64,000 nt of DNA. Origin: Acetobacteraceae bacterium (GTDB lineage: Bacteria > Pseudomonadota > Alphaproteobacteria > Acetobacterales > Acetobacteraceae). The notes beneath the pieces are model-generated. The model was not told the DNA's origin and did not search any database. It saw only the letters and a list, made by a program, of their open reading frames with translations. The stretch covers positions 44,566 to 108,565 of the forward strand of contig CANGNF010000014.1 in NCBI GenBank assembly GCA_947455205.1, in the 5' to 3' direction. The position numbers and the translations under genes were made by a program. Shown here in pieces: positions 26,579 through 34,746 of the stretch. Each line of letters starts with the position of its first letter. Position 1 is the stretch's first letter.

Positions 26579-27550
26579 ATGACCAGCCGCCGCCTGCTGC
26601 TTGCCGGGGCCGCCGCCTTCACGCTTGCCGCGCCGCGCCTGGCGCGGGCCGCGTGGCCGGCGGACCGGCCGATCGAGGTTGTGGTGCCCTATCCGCCCGG
26701 CGGCGGGGTGGATGCCATGGCCCGCCTGGTGACCCAGGCGGTGGCGCGGCACCTGGACGGGGCGCGCTTCGTCATCACCAACCGGGCCGGGGCCGGCGGG
26801 CAGCTGGGGTTCGAGGCCGGGCAACTGGCCGCGCCGGATGGCTATACGCTGCTGGCCACCAGCGTGCCGGCGCTGGTGACCTACCCGATCGAGCGGACGA
26901 CGCGCTACCGGGTGGCGGACTACACCTATGTCGCCAATGTGGTGGACGACCCCGGCGGGCTGTTCGTGGCCGCGGCTTCCCCATGGCGGACGCTGGACGA
27001 CCTGCTGCGCGCGGCGCGGGAGAAGCCGGGCGAGGTGACCTATGGCACCACCGGCATCGGCTCGGACGACCACCTGCTGATGATCGCGGTGGAGGAGGCG
27101 GCGCGGCTGCGGCCGCTGAACCACGTGCCGTTCAACGGCAGCGCGCCGCTGCAGACCTCCCTGATGGGCGGGCACCTGCAGCTCGGCGCGTTCAACATGA
27201 GCGAGGGGCTGGCGCAGCTGCGCGCCGGGGCGATCCGCTGCCTGGGCCAGGCCGCCGCCACGCGCTGGCGCCAGACCGCCGAGGTGCCGACGCTGAAGGA
27301 GCAGGGGCTGGAGGTGATCAGCGGCGCCACGCGCGGCATCGCGGCGCCGGGCGGGCTGCCGGCCGAGGTGACGGCGCGGCTGGAACGCGCCTTTGCCGCG
27401 GCGATGGCGGACCCGGATTTCGTGCGCGAGGCGGAGCGGGTGGGGCTGCCACTGGCGCCGCGCATCGGCGCCGATTACCGTGCCGATGTGCTGCGCGAGG
27501 AAGCGCAGCTGCGTGCCCTGTGGGCGCGGCGCCCCTGGCAGGACAAGTAG
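26579..27550 (+). CDS. Bug/TctC-family tripartite tricarboxylate transporter receptor
   Basis: A 323-residue Bug protein with signal MTSRRLLLAGAAAFTLAAP and the hallmark WPADRPIEVVVPYPPGGGVD, then VITNRAGAGGQLGFEAGQ. It ends one base before the ATG of the predicted selenoprotein, so the two are almost certainly co-transcribed. That link suggests the receptor captures the compound handled by the selenoprotein. No transporter membrane subunits are nearby. Confidence 0.9.
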   Translation: MTSRRLLLAGAAAFTLAAPRLARAAWPADRPIEVVVPYPPGGGVDAMARLVTQAVARHLDGARFVITNRAGAGGQLGFEAGQLAAPDGYTLLATSVPALVTYPIERTTRYRVADYTYVANVVDDPGGLFVAAASPWRTLDDLLRAAREKPGEVTYGTTGIGSDDHLLMIAVEEAARLRPLNHVPFNGSAPLQTSLMGGHLQLGAFNMSEGLAQLRAGAIRCLGQAAATRWRQTAEVPTLKEQGLEVISGATRGIAAPGGLPAEVTARLERAFAAAMADPDFVREAERVGLPLAPRIGADYRADVLREEAQLRALWARRPWQDK

Positions 27551-27551
27551 C

Positions 27552-28745
27552 ATGGCCCGGCTTGAGGATATCCCGCTGCCGACGCGCACGGCGGTGGCCA
27601 ATATCGAATGCCCGGTCTTCGCCACGACGCCCTTCGTCACCGGCAAGCCGCTGGCCCAGCGCAAGGTGGCCATCGTCAGCAGCGCCGCCCTGGTGCGGCG
27701 CGGCGAGGCGCCCTTCCCCTTCGGCAGCACGGAGGCGCGCCTGCTGCCCGCCAGCCTGCCGCCCGGCGAGCTGCTGATGAGCCATGTCTCGATCAACTAC
27801 GACCGCCACGGCTTCGAGCGCGACGTCAACGTGGCCTTCCCGCTGGAGCGGCTGCGGGCACTGGCGGCCGAGGGCCTGATCGGCGGCCTGTCCGAGACCA
27901 ACTACACCGTCATGGGCTCGTCCGACCCCGTGGGCATGGTGGCGGCGGCGGACCAGATCAGCGGCCAGCTGAAGCAGGAAAACGTGGATGCGGTGCTGCT
28001 GACCCCGGTCTGACCGCTCTGCACGCGCGCCGTGAGCGCGCTGGCCCACATGCTTGAGGAACGCGGGACGCCGACGGTCGCCATTGCCATTGCGCGGGGC
28101 CAGGCCGAACGTACCAGGCCACCGCGGGCGTTGTTCGTGCCGTTCCAGCTTGGCCGGCCCATGGGGCTTCCGGGTGACGCGGCGTTCCAGCGGCGGGTGC
28201 TGCTGGCGGCGCTGGGCCTGCTGGAGAGGACCGACGGGCCGGTGATCTTGGACGACTACGCCGAGGAAGACCCCAACTGGCAGGATACGCCGGGCTGGGC
28301 GCCGCCCCTGCCGCCGGATGCCGCGCCGTTCAGCATCGCGGCTTTCGGTGCTGAGCTGGCGGCGCTGCGCCCGGCCTGGGCGCGGGCGCAGGCGCGGTAT
28401 GGCGGGCGGACCACGGTTGGCCTGGCGGGGCAGCCGCCGGAAGCCTGGCCGGCTTTCGCCGCCGCCGTTCTGGCCGGCGGTCTGCCCAGCGTGGCGCTGC
28501 ACCCAACCACCGCGCTGGCGGTGCGCTTCCTGTGCGACGACATCAAGGCAATGTACGGCGAGGCCGCGGCGGCCGATGGCGCGCCGCCTTCCGCCCGGCA
28601 GGCCGACCAGTGGTTCTGGCGGCAGACCCAGGCCGGTGCCCTGCTGCTGGCGCTGCGCGAGGTGGCGATGGCCAGCGACAACAACGCGCTGAAGACGGTG
28701 GGCGGGCGCTTCTTCGTGCCGGTGCCCTGGCTGCCGGCGGCGTGA
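27552..28745 (+). CDS. Glycine/sarcosine/betaine reductase selenoprotein B-family protein, TGA read as selenocysteine
   Basis: Read as one frame with the TGA at 28011-28013 as selenocysteine, this is a 397-residue protein. The N-terminal half has VAIVSSAALVRRGEAPF, LLMSHVSINYDRHGFERD and FPLERLRALAAEGLIGGL. The junction reads LLTPV-U154-PLC157-TRAVSALAHMLEERG, a U-x-x-C redox motif at the end of a strand. The C-terminal half contains PFQLGRPMGLPGDAAFQRRV, a usual segment of this family. Both halves are in the same frame and no stop other than this TGA intervenes. A hairpin with a GU loop follows. The related GrdB reduces glycine, sarcosine or betaine; the role of these aerobic stand-alone members is not established. 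The alternative is a nonsense mutation splitting a pseudogene. Confidence 0.8.
28011..28041 (+). promoter_or_regulatory. Candidate bacterial SECIS element with its UGA codon
   Basis: After the in-frame TGA (28011-28013) a 6-bp stem GCGCGC (28025-28030) pairs with GCGCGC (28036-28041) around loop CGTGA. The GU of the loop is about 19 nt after the UGA, within the range known for bacterial SECIS elements read by SelB. The stem is short and G+C-rich, so structure alone is weak evidence in this genome. Its value comes from its position. Confidence 0.55.
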
Positions 28746-28760
28746 GGCTCGCCTGAACCC

Positions 28761-28786
28761 GCTGCCGGCGCGTGGGCGCCGGCAGC
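28761..28786. terminator. Hairpin between convergent genes
   Basis: GCTGCCGGCGC pairs perfectly with GCGCCGGCAGC around loop GTGG, 15 bp after the predicted selenoprotein stop and 13 bp from the end of the opposing DUF3237 gene. It probably acts on both strands. Confidence 0.6.
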
Positions 28787-28799
28787 AGGCGGTCAGCTG

Positions 28800-29255
28800 C
28801 TACCTGACGACATACACGTCATAGGTCGGCCCCGCCGGCGGGCGCTGGCCGACGCCGACGGCGACCACCTTGTTCAGCCAGGCCAGCTCGGCGTCGCCGG
28901 TCTCAAACCGGACGGCGATGCGGAAGTAGTAGCTGGCGGGGTCCACCGCCTCGCCACGGCCCAGGGCTGCGATGACCTCGGCCGGGCCGTGGCGGACGCC
29001 GCTGTAGTTCATGAAGAAGTGCTGGCCCTTGTCGGTCTTCATCACCAGGCGCACGTCCATGCGGCTGGTGCCGTCGGCCTCCACGCGCAGCCAGTCGGCG
29101 GTGGTGCCGGGGACCAGCTCGCCCTTAAGGTTGGGGCCCTCGAAGGTGCCGCCGGTGACGGGGACCACGCGCAGGTCCGGCGTGGTCATCTGCGGCGCGC
29201 CGGCGTGCAGCACCATGCGGAACAGGAATTCGGTGTTGAGCGGCAAGGGCGTCAT
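28800..29255 (-). CDS. DUF3237-family protein
   Basis: A 151-residue protein with VVPVTGGTFEGPNLKGELVPG and SYYFRIAVRFETGDAELAWLN, which match the DUF3237 family (small beta-barrel proteins of unknown function, common in Proteobacteria). CGGAGGAAC lies nine bases before the ATG. There is no signal peptide. It is convergent with the predicted selenoprotein gene. Confidence 0.85.
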   Translation of the reverse strand: MTPLPLNTEFLFRMVLHAGAPQMTTPDLRVVPVTGGTFEGPNLKGELVPGTTADWLRVEADGTSRMDVRLVMKTDKGQHFFMNYSGVRHGPAEVIAALGRGEAVDPASYYFRIAVRFETGDAELAWLNKVVAVGVGQRPPAGPTYDVYVVR

Positions 29256-29522
29256 GGCGCGGTTCCTCCGGTGGGCCGGCGCGGTGCGGCGGAATCGCCG
29301 GGTGCGCTGGGCCTGTTCGCGGCAGGTTAGCGCCGGATGGGCGGCGGTGGAATCACCCGCGGCATTGCGCGGTTGCTCGAACAGCGGCCTGGTGCCTGAT
29401 CCGCGAAGGTGGCACCGCCGGGACGATGCAGCAGCCACTCCAGCGGCACCCGCAGCGTGATCCTACGGCATGGATCGCGCGCCGGCTTCCGTGCGGCGGC
29501 TGGGAAACGCCGGGGCTGCGGC

Positions 29523-29939
29523 TCAGCGCTGGCGCCAGGGCAGGCCGGCGGCCTTCCAGCCGGCGACCTGGCCGCGATGGCCTTCCGCGTCGGGCGGGCC
29601 CTCGAAGCCATCGGCCACGTTGTAGGCGTGGGCAAAGCCGGCGGCCTGGGCAGCGGCGCCGGCGGCCAGGCTGCGGACCCCGCTGCGGCAGATGTAGAAC
29701 ACCTTGTGGTCCGGGGTGACGCCGGCCTGCTTCAGGTGCTCGGCGAAGGCGCCGTTGACCTGCATGGACGGATAGACCTGCCAGGGGATCAGCAGCGGCT
29801 GCTTGTTGGCGGCCGAAAGGTCGGCCAGGCCGACGAAGTTCCATTCGGCATCGGTCCGCACGTCCACCAGCACGGCCTTGGGGTCGGCCTGCAGGGCCTG
29901 CCAGGTTTCCTCGGGGCTGATGTCGGGCACATGCGTCAT
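29523..29939 (-). CDS. Rhodanese-domain protein
   Basis: A 138-residue single-domain rhodanese. AVLVDVRTDAEW begins the fold and the active loop is CRSGVRS in FYICRSGVRSLAAG, near residue 91. It would carry persulfide sulfur, or possibly selenium, on the cysteine. It is cytoplasmic with no signal. It is divergent from the next gene. A link with the nearby predicted selenoprotein is possible but unsupported beyond proximity. Confidence 0.88.
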   Translation of the reverse strand: MTHVPDISPEETWQALQADPKAVLVDVRTDAEWNFVGLADLSAANKQPLLIPWQVYPSMQVNGAFAEHLKQAGVTPDHKVFYICRSGVRSLAAGAAAQAAGFAHAYNVADGFEGPPDAEGHRGQVAGWKAAGLPWRQR

Positions 29940-30032
29940 GGTCTTGGTACTTCTCCTCGGCGGGCGGAGAATGGGGGCGGTGCGCGGCGGCGACAATGGC
30001 CCGGCGGCGCCTTGAGACGAAAGGTGACGTTG

Positions 30033-30740
30033 ATGCGCTTGGGCATGCTGACCCCCTCCTCCAACACGGTGCTGGAGCCGATGACGGCGGAGATGCTGGC
30101 GGGCACCGACCACACCGCGCATTTCGGCCGGTTCCGGGTGCTGAGCATCGGGCTGGATGCCGGGGCCAACGCGCAGTTCACCGGCGGGCCGGTGGTGGCG
30201 GCAGCGGGGCTGCTGGCGGATGCCAAGGTGCAGTCGCTGTGCTGGAACGGCACGTCAGGCTCCTGGCTGGGGCTGGCGGCGGACCGCGAGCTGGCGGCGG
30301 CCTGCACGGCGGAGACCGGCATTCCCGCCACCACCTGCACCCTGGCCTTGATGGAGTCGCTGGCGCTGCTGGGCGCCCGGCGGGTGGCGCTGGTGACGCC
30401 CTACCTGGGCAGCGTGCAGGCGGCGATCGTGGCCAACCTGGCCGACGCCGGGCTGGACTGCGTGGCCGAGCGGCACCTGGAGGACCCCGGCAACTACAGC
30501 TTTGCCGAGCACAGCGAAGCAACGGTGGAGCGCCTGGTGCGCGAGGCGGCGGCGGCGAAGCCGGAGGCCATCATCATCCACTGCACCAATTTCCGCGGCA
30601 CCCGGCTGGCGGCGCGGCTGGAAGCCGAGTTGGGCTGCGTGATCCTGGACAGCATCGCGGTGTCGCTGTGGGGCGGGATGCGGGCGGCCGGGGCGGCAAC
30701 GATGGGCTTGTCTGCTTGGGGAAGGCTGTTTACTGTTTAA
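30033..30740 (+). CDS. Arylmalonate decarboxylase / maleate isomerase-like protein
   Basis: A 235-residue member of the Asp/Glu/hydantoin racemase superfamily, opening LGMLTPSSNTVLEP as in maleate cis-trans isomerase, EutA and arylmalonate decarboxylase. The position of the first catalytic cysteine is replaced: NGTSGSWLG (Gly73-Thr74-Ser75). The second cysteine is kept as Cys184 in IIHCTNFRG. Arylmalonate decarboxylase shows the same Gly-Thr-Ser plus single Cys arrangement, so decarboxylation or one-cysteine chemistry is more likely than racemisation. The substrate is unknown. Confidence 0.75.
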   Translation: MRLGMLTPSSNTVLEPMTAEMLAGTDHTAHFGRFRVLSIGLDAGANAQFTGGPVVAAAGLLADAKVQSLCWNGTSGSWLGLAADRELAAACTAETGIPATTCTLALMESLALLGARRVALVTPYLGSVQAAIVANLADAGLDCVAERHLEDPGNYSFAEHSEATVERLVREAAAAKPEAIIIHCTNFRGTRLAARLEAELGCVILDSIAVSLWGGMRAAGAATMGLSAWGRLFTV

Positions 30741-30816
30741 TCTCTCCTGTACCAAAAAGTATTCTTAACCTCTTTTCTGTTGCGTTAAGAGTTAGGGCGG
30801 CGTTAGCACTTGGCGC

Positions 30817-32391
30817 ATGCCCGCCACCCCCAACCTGGAAGCGCTGTTGGCCTTCGCCCCCTGGGGCGCCGGCAACGGCACGCCCCTGGTGGTGACCTAC
30901 AGCTTCGCGGCCGATGGCGGCGGCGGCTTCGGCCTGCCGCTGGCGGCCGGGCACTGGGCGCCCTTCTCGGCGGCGCAGCAGGCCTCCGCCCGGGAGGCGC
31001 TGGCGCGCTGGGCGGCGGTCTGCGGGGTGCAGTTCGTGGAGGTGCCGGACACGGTCCAGGGCCTGGGCGTGGACCTGCGCTTCCGGCTGGAGGATCTGGG
31101 CAGCCTTTCCGTGGCCGGGGAAACCTATTTCCCGCCCTCCGGCAATATCGCGCTCAGCCTGGTGCTGTTTGCCGGCGACACCCTGGCGCCCAGCCCGTCG
31201 CGCGTCGGTTTCACCGTGCTGCTGCATGAGATCGGCCATGCGCTGGGGCTGAAGCACCCGTGGGACGGCGACATCAAGCTCGATGCCGCGCTGCAGAATA
31301 CCGACACGACGGTGATGGCCTACGAGTTCGGTCGTGCCGGGGTGGCGCAGGCGCCGCGCGCGCTGGACGCGCTGGCGGTGCAGGAGATGTATGGCGCACC
31401 CGGCGCCTCGGCCGTGTCGTGGCGCTGGGATGAGGCGGGGCACATGGTGGTCGGCCAGGGCACGCTGGCCGATGAGGTGCTGGCGGCGCCGGCCCTGGGC
31501 GCGGTGCTGGCCGGCGGCGGCGGCGCGGATACGCTGGTCGGCGGTGCCGGGCTGGATACCGCGCTGTTCCAGGTAACCCGCGCCGAGGCCGCGGTGGAAC
31601 TGGGCGCCGGAGTGGTGACGACGCCGGGCGGCACCGCCTGGTTCAGCGGGGTGGAGGCGCTGGCCTTCACCGATGGCCACCTGGCGCTGGATGCGGCGGA
31701 CCCAGCGGCGGTGCTGGCCCGGCTGTATGCCGTGGCGCTGGGCCGGGCGCCGGACACGCCAGGGCTGGTCGATTGGCTGGCGCGGGTGCAGGCCGGGCTT
31801 TCCCTGCACGACGCGGCGGCGCTGTTTTTGCAGAGCCCGGAATACCTGGCGGCCCATGCCGGGCTGGACGATGCCGGCTTCGCCGCGCTGCTGGCCACGC
31901 ATGGCGGTGGACTGGCGGTGGCGGCGGCGCAGTTGCAGGCGGGCTGGGACCGCGGCGCGGTGCTGCTGGCGGCGGCCAATGCCGACCCGGTGAAGGCGGC
32001 GACCGATGGCCTCCTGGCCGAGGGCCTGTGGGTGCCCATCGGCGATGGCGCGGAGGTGGCGCGGCTGTACCAGCTGGTGCTGGGCCGCGCGCCGGACGCG
32101 CCGGGCTGGGCGCATTGGGTCGGCGCCATGCAGGCCGGCGAGAGCCTGGACCAGGTGGCGCGGGACTTCCTGGGCAGCGTGGAGTTCGGCAGCGCGCATG
32201 CCGGTGCCTCCGCCATGGCGACGCTGGATTTGGCGTTGGCGCGGCTGGCGGGGTCGGTGGACGCGGCGGCATGGGAGGCGCGGCTGGACGCGGGCGCCGC
32301 GGTCAGCGCGCTGCTCGCGGAGCTGGCGGAGGGCCCCTGGCTGGTGGACTCGGCGCCCTGGGTGACGGCGGGCGGCATCGTCTTCGCCTGA
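30817..32391 (+). CDS. Serralysin-like M10 metalloprotease with RTX and DUF4214 repeats
   Basis: A 524-residue protein. The zinc site HEIGHALGLKH begins at His137 and is followed by TVMAYEFG, the Met-turn region. One RTX-type nonapeptide stretch (GGGGADTLVGGAGLDTALF, about residues 229-248) follows. Two DUF4214 modules then occupy about residues 290-345 (LYAVALGRAPDTPGLVDWL) and 410-465 (LYQLVLGRAPDAPGWAHWV). There is no N-terminal signal peptide, as expected for type I secretion. No ABC/HlyD/TolC exporter is adjacent. An A+T-rich 75-bp leader upstream probably holds its promoter. Confidence 0.85.
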   Translation: MPATPNLEALLAFAPWGAGNGTPLVVTYSFAADGGGGFGLPLAAGHWAPFSAAQQASAREALARWAAVCGVQFVEVPDTVQGLGVDLRFRLEDLGSLSVAGETYFPPSGNIALSLVLFAGDTLAPSPSRVGFTVLLHEIGHALGLKHPWDGDIKLDAALQNTDTTVMAYEFGRAGVAQAPRALDALAVQEMYGAPGASAVSWRWDEAGHMVVGQGTLADEVLAAPALGAVLAGGGGADTLVGGAGLDTALFQVTRAEAAVELGAGVVTTPGGTAWFSGVEALAFTDGHLALDAADPAAVLARLYAVALGRAPDTPGLVDWLARVQAGLSLHDAAALFLQSPEYLAAHAGLDDAGFAALLATHGGGLAVAAAQLQAGWDRGAVLLAAANADPVKAATDGLLAEGLWVPIGDGAEVARLYQLVLGRAPDAPGWAHWVGAMQAGESLDQVARDFLGSVEFGSAHAGASAMATLDLALARLAGSVDAAAWEARLDAGAAVSALLAELAEGPWLVDSAPWVTAGGIVFA

Positions 32392-32457
32392 CGCGGCGGG
32401 GCTTTCGCCGCCGGCGCGGTGGGGGCAGGCTGGGCGCCGCCCGCAGGAGACCGCGCG

Positions 32458-34155
32458 ATGACCACGACCGACACCTGGCGCAGCCGCGCCGGCACGCCCT
32501 TCACGCCCGAGAAGCAGCCGGCGCGCGGCAGCCGCGGCATGGTGGTGACCAACCATCCGCTGGCCAGCGCGGCGGGGGCCGAGATGCTGGCGGCCGGTGG
32601 CAATGCGGTGGATGCCGGCGTCGCTAGCCTGTTCGCGCTGACGGTGGTGGAGCCGATGATGGTCGGGCTGCTCGGTGGCGGCATGGCGCATCTGCGGCTG
32701 CCCGGCGGCGAGCATCTGGTGCTGGACAACATGGCGCATGCGCCGCGCGCCGCGACGCCGGGGATGTACCGGCCGGTGAGCCAGGACTGGCCGGCGGCGC
32801 TGGTGACCGAGGGGCGGGAGAACGAGGTCGGCGCCAAGTCCATCGCCGCGCCGGGCAACCTGCTGGGCTGGACCCAGGCGCTGGCGCGGTTCGGCACGCT
32901 GCCGCTGGCGGATGTGATGGCGCCGGCGATACGGCTGGCCAAGCGCGGCTTTGCCGCGACGCCCTATTTGGTGGAGTGCGTGCGCGAAGCGTCCCGCGAC
33001 ATGGTGAAGGACGCCGCCATCAGCGCGCTGTACCTGCCGGGCGGCGAGCCGATTGCGGTGGGGCATCGGGTGGTGCAGGCCGAGTATGCGGCGGCGCTGG
33101 AGGTGATTGCCGCCGAGGGCGCCGGCGCGGTGCATGGCGGCGCGCTGGGCGCGGCCGTGGTGGCGCATGTGCGGAAGCTGGGCGGCGTGCTGGGCGAGGA
33201 CGACCTGCGCGCGTTCCAGGTGATTGAGCGGCAGCCGGTGCGCGGGACCTACCGGGGCGTGGAGGTGGTGGGGCCGCCGCCGCCATCCTCCGGCGGGGTG
33301 CATGTGGTGCAGATGCTGAACATCCTGGAGGGGTTCGACATCGGGCGCCTGGGCTTCGGCACGGCCGAGACGCTGCATCTGGTGGCGGAGGCGCTGAAGA
33401 TCGCCTTTGCCGACCGCGCGGCGGCGACGGCGGATCCGGCCTTCGTGGATGTGCCGGTCGCGCGCTTGCTGTCCAAGGACTACGCGTCGGAGCGCCGGGC
33501 GGCGATTGACCCGGCGCGGGCGCAGGACTGGCAGGCCGCGGTGGCGGCGGGCGAGAGCGCCAATACCACCCACGTGACCGTGGCCGACAATGAGGGCCGG
33601 GTGTGGTGCGCGACGCAGACCATCAACAGCCTGTTCGGCGCGCGGATATTGATCCCCGGGCTGGGGATGGTGCCGAACAACTACATGGCGCTGTTCGACC
33701 CGCGGCCGGGCAATGCGCTTTCGATCCTGCCGGGCAAGCGGCTGACCACCAGCATGTCGCCGTTGATTCTGCTGAAGGAGGGCAAGCCCTGGGCGGCGCT
33801 GGGGCTGCCCGGCGGGTTGCGGATCTTCGGCAGCGCCATGCAGGCGGTGCTGAACCTGGTGGACCACGGCATGAGCCTGCAGGAAGCGGTGGAGGCCCCG
33901 CGCATCTGGACCCAGGGCCAGGCGCTGGAAGTGGAAGGCGCGGTGCCCGAGGCGGTGCGCGCGCAGCTGGCGGCGATGGGGCACGACGTGGTGGCGCTGC
34001 CGCATGTGGCGGGCGGGATGAACGCGGTGCGCTTCCTCGACGATGGCGGGCTGGAGGGCGCGGCGTGCTGGCGGGCGGATGGGACCGCGATTGGGCTGGG
34101 CGGCGGGCTGGCGCGGGCGGGGGTGCGGTTCTGGCCGGATTTGCGGCGGGGGTAG
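32458..34155 (+). CDS. ggt: Gamma-glutamyltransferase-family protein
   Basis: A 565-residue Ntn-hydrolase. The autocleavage site is seen as ESANTTHVTVADNEG, where the second threonine becomes the nucleophile of the small subunit. MVVTNHPLASAAGAEMLAAG and LLGGGMAHLRLPGG are standard N-terminal segments, and PGKRLTTSMSPLILL is the C-terminal motif. No signal peptide is seen, so it may be cytoplasmic, unlike classical periplasmic GGT. It would hydrolyse gamma-glutamyl amides; cephalosporin acylase-like members are an alternative. Confidence 0.9.
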   Translation: MTTTDTWRSRAGTPFTPEKQPARGSRGMVVTNHPLASAAGAEMLAAGGNAVDAGVASLFALTVVEPMMVGLLGGGMAHLRLPGGEHLVLDNMAHAPRAATPGMYRPVSQDWPAALVTEGRENEVGAKSIAAPGNLLGWTQALARFGTLPLADVMAPAIRLAKRGFAATPYLVECVREASRDMVKDAAISALYLPGGEPIAVGHRVVQAEYAAALEVIAAEGAGAVHGGALGAAVVAHVRKLGGVLGEDDLRAFQVIERQPVRGTYRGVEVVGPPPPSSGGVHVVQMLNILEGFDIGRLGFGTAETLHLVAEALKIAFADRAAATADPAFVDVPVARLLSKDYASERRAAIDPARAQDWQAAVAAGESANTTHVTVADNEGRVWCATQTINSLFGARILIPGLGMVPNNYMALFDPRPGNALSILPGKRLTTSMSPLILLKEGKPWAALGLPGGLRIFGSAMQAVLNLVDHGMSLQEAVEAPRIWTQGQALEVEGAVPEAVRAQLAAMGHDVVALPHVAGGMNAVRFLDDGGLEGAACWRADGTAIGLGGGLARAGVRFWPDLRRG

Positions 34156-34212
34156 TGGGGGGCGCGCGTAATTGCTTCGCAGGGGCGGCCAGCCTCGCGT
34201 TAGGATGGGGGC

Positions 34213-34416
34213 ATGAGCGACCCTCTCCCCCTCACCGAAGCCGAGTTGGTCGAGTTGGAACGCCAGGCGCTTGAAGCGGCGGTGGCCGAGGCGCGGGCGC
34301 AGGTGGCGGCCGGGCAATGGGTGCCGCATGAGGAGGTGATGCGCGACAGCCAGGTGCGTCGCGCGCGCATCCTGGCGCGGCTGGCCGAGGGCGGAAAGCA
34401 CGCGGCGGGCGGCTGA
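34213..34416 (+). CDS. Antitoxin of a type II toxin-antitoxin pair
   Basis: A 67-residue, mostly helical protein. The end (EEVMRDSQVRRARILARLAEG) resembles the C-terminal toxin-binding segment of small ParD/RHH-type antitoxins. Its TGA overlaps the ATG of the toxin gene. Such a protein would neutralise the toxin and repress the operon. Identification relies mainly on the partner. Confidence 0.7.
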   Translation: MSDPLPLTEAELVELERQALEAAVAEARAQVAAGQWVPHEEVMRDSQVRRARILARLAEGGKHAAGG

Positions 34417-34664
34417 TGCCGATTCTCTGGTCGCCGGCGGCTTGGGCCGACCGGGCGTTGCACCTCGACTTCCTGGAAGCCGAGTTTCCCAGTGCGGCGT
34501 TGCGGGTGATCGCCGCGCTGGACGCTGCCGCCGGCAGCTTGGCTGACTTCCCCCATCGCGGCCGGTTGGGCTTGGTGGCGGGCACGCGGGAACTGCTGGC
34601 GGTGCCGCCCTACGTCATCGTCTATCAGGTGCAGGACCAAGCGGTGGTGATCCTGCGCGTCTAG
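34416..34664 (+). CDS. RelE/ParE-family toxin
   Basis: An 82-residue protein with the ParE/RelE pattern: ILWSPAAWADRALHLDFLE, then LADFPHRGRLGLVAGTRELL and YVIVYQVQDQAVVILRV. ParE members block gyrase and RelE members cleave ribosome-bound mRNA; the sequence alone does not decide. The last strand ends exactly at V-I-L-R-V, slightly short, while many homologues continue with H-x-R-Q-x-W, so activity may be reduced. Confidence 0.85.
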   Translation: MPILWSPAAWADRALHLDFLEAEFPSAALRVIAALDAAAGSLADFPHRGRLGLVAGTRELLAVPPYVIVYQVQDQAVVILRV

Positions 34665-34685
34665 CACGCCGCGCAGGACCGGTAG

Positions 34686-34721
34686 CGGCGGCATCGGCGC
34701 CGATCCGGCAGGATGCCGCCG
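34686..34721. terminator. Hairpin between convergent operons
   Basis: CGGCGGCATC (34686-34695) pairs with GATGCCGCCG (34712-34721) around a 16-nt loop that is itself partly self-complementary. It separates the toxin gene from the opposing minus-strand operon. Confidence 0.5.
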
Positions 34722-34746
34722 GAGCTTCGGCGCGAGGGCAACCGCC

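Noticed and set aside
28011..28013. Two separate genes or a pseudogene split by a nonsense codon at the TGA
   Set aside because: The two parts are in the same frame, the TGA lies at the redox motif U-P-L-C, and the downstream part keeps a conserved family pattern with no additional stop. Selenocysteine is the simpler explanation, although the genome-wide check for selenocysteine machinery could not be done.
30730..34401. A 1223-residue open frame on the minus strand
   Set aside because: It is antisense to the M10 protease and gamma-glutamyltransferase genes and has shadow-frame composition.
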